DNA of 35,809 bases from Planctomycetales bacterium. Its GTDB lineage: Bacteria; Planctomycetota; Planctomycetia; Pirellulales; Pirellulaceae. Positions 35,760 to 35,809 of this stretch are shown here, in pieces. The stretch covers positions 1-35,809 of the forward strand of contig JAGQOY010000058.1 in the NCBI GenBank assembly GCA_020427005.1. The letters run 5' to 3'. How positions within the stretch are numbered: the first letter of the stretch is position 1; each line of letters starts with the position of its first letter. A model generated the notes under the pieces. It searched no databases and had not been told where the DNA came from. It was given only the letters and a program-made list of their open reading frames with translations. The translations under genes and the position numbers were made by a program.

Positions 35760-35809
35760 CTTCAATCAGCCGCAAGAACAACAAATCAGAATCGTGGGCT
35801 CCCAAGCCT

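Overview
The window most likely comes from a member of the Planctomycetota, probably the Pirellulales. This is inferred from the style of the genes and cannot be proved without a search. The signs are very long single-pass secreted-type proteins, a mid-GC sequence, several TTG and GTG starts, weak or missing Shine-Dalgarno sites before many genes, and secreted and lipoprotein families I recall mainly from that phylum. The theme of the window is a type VI secretion system (T6SS) with its spike and effector cargo.

Layout, left to right. (1) Positions 1-103 hold a 16-bp tandem array that runs off the left edge. (2) Positions 114-10187 form one long minus-strand block. In transcription order it encodes TssK, TssL (DotU), a shortened TssM/IcmF N-terminal protein, two tandem Hcp tube proteins, VgrG1, an FHA protein with a DUF4123-like adaptor region, a PAAR tip, an unknown 202-residue protein and a small methyltransferase-like protein. 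(3) Positions 10538-24527 carry two giant plus-strand membrane-anchored proteins (about 1540 and 1685 residues). Each has a caspase-like fold just after its membrane anchor. The first keeps a His/Cys pair; the second has lost it and carries a von Willebrand A domain instead. Between them lie an ABC-2 exporter pair (minus strand) and a Cys-rich HEAT-type lipoprotein with a clear terminator. (4) Positions 24681-28508 hold a secreted planctomycete-type protein, a second FHA plus DUF4123-like protein and a small integral membrane protein. (5) Positions 28509-29437 have no gene and contain only short degenerate repeats. (6) Positions 29438-35759 are a compact minus-strand effector cassette: FHA plus DUF4123-like adaptor, VgrG2, DUF2169 adaptor, a PAAR-like (DUF4150) protein ending in a barnase-type ribonuclease, its barstar-family immunity protein and a small unknown ORF.

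How the parts fit. TssK, TssL and the TssM-like protein would form the baseplate-membrane link. Hcp builds the tube, VgrG and PAAR the spike, and the DUF4123-like and DUF2169 proteins would load effectors onto the spike. The barnase-type domain would be the delivered toxin and barstar the self-protection. Sheath, the rest of the baseplate and the ClpV genes (tssB, C, E, F, G, A, H) and tssJ are not in this window and must lie elsewhere. The giant caspase-like and vWA proteins sit next to the core genes and could supply the periplasmic part that the short TssM lacks, but that is only inference.
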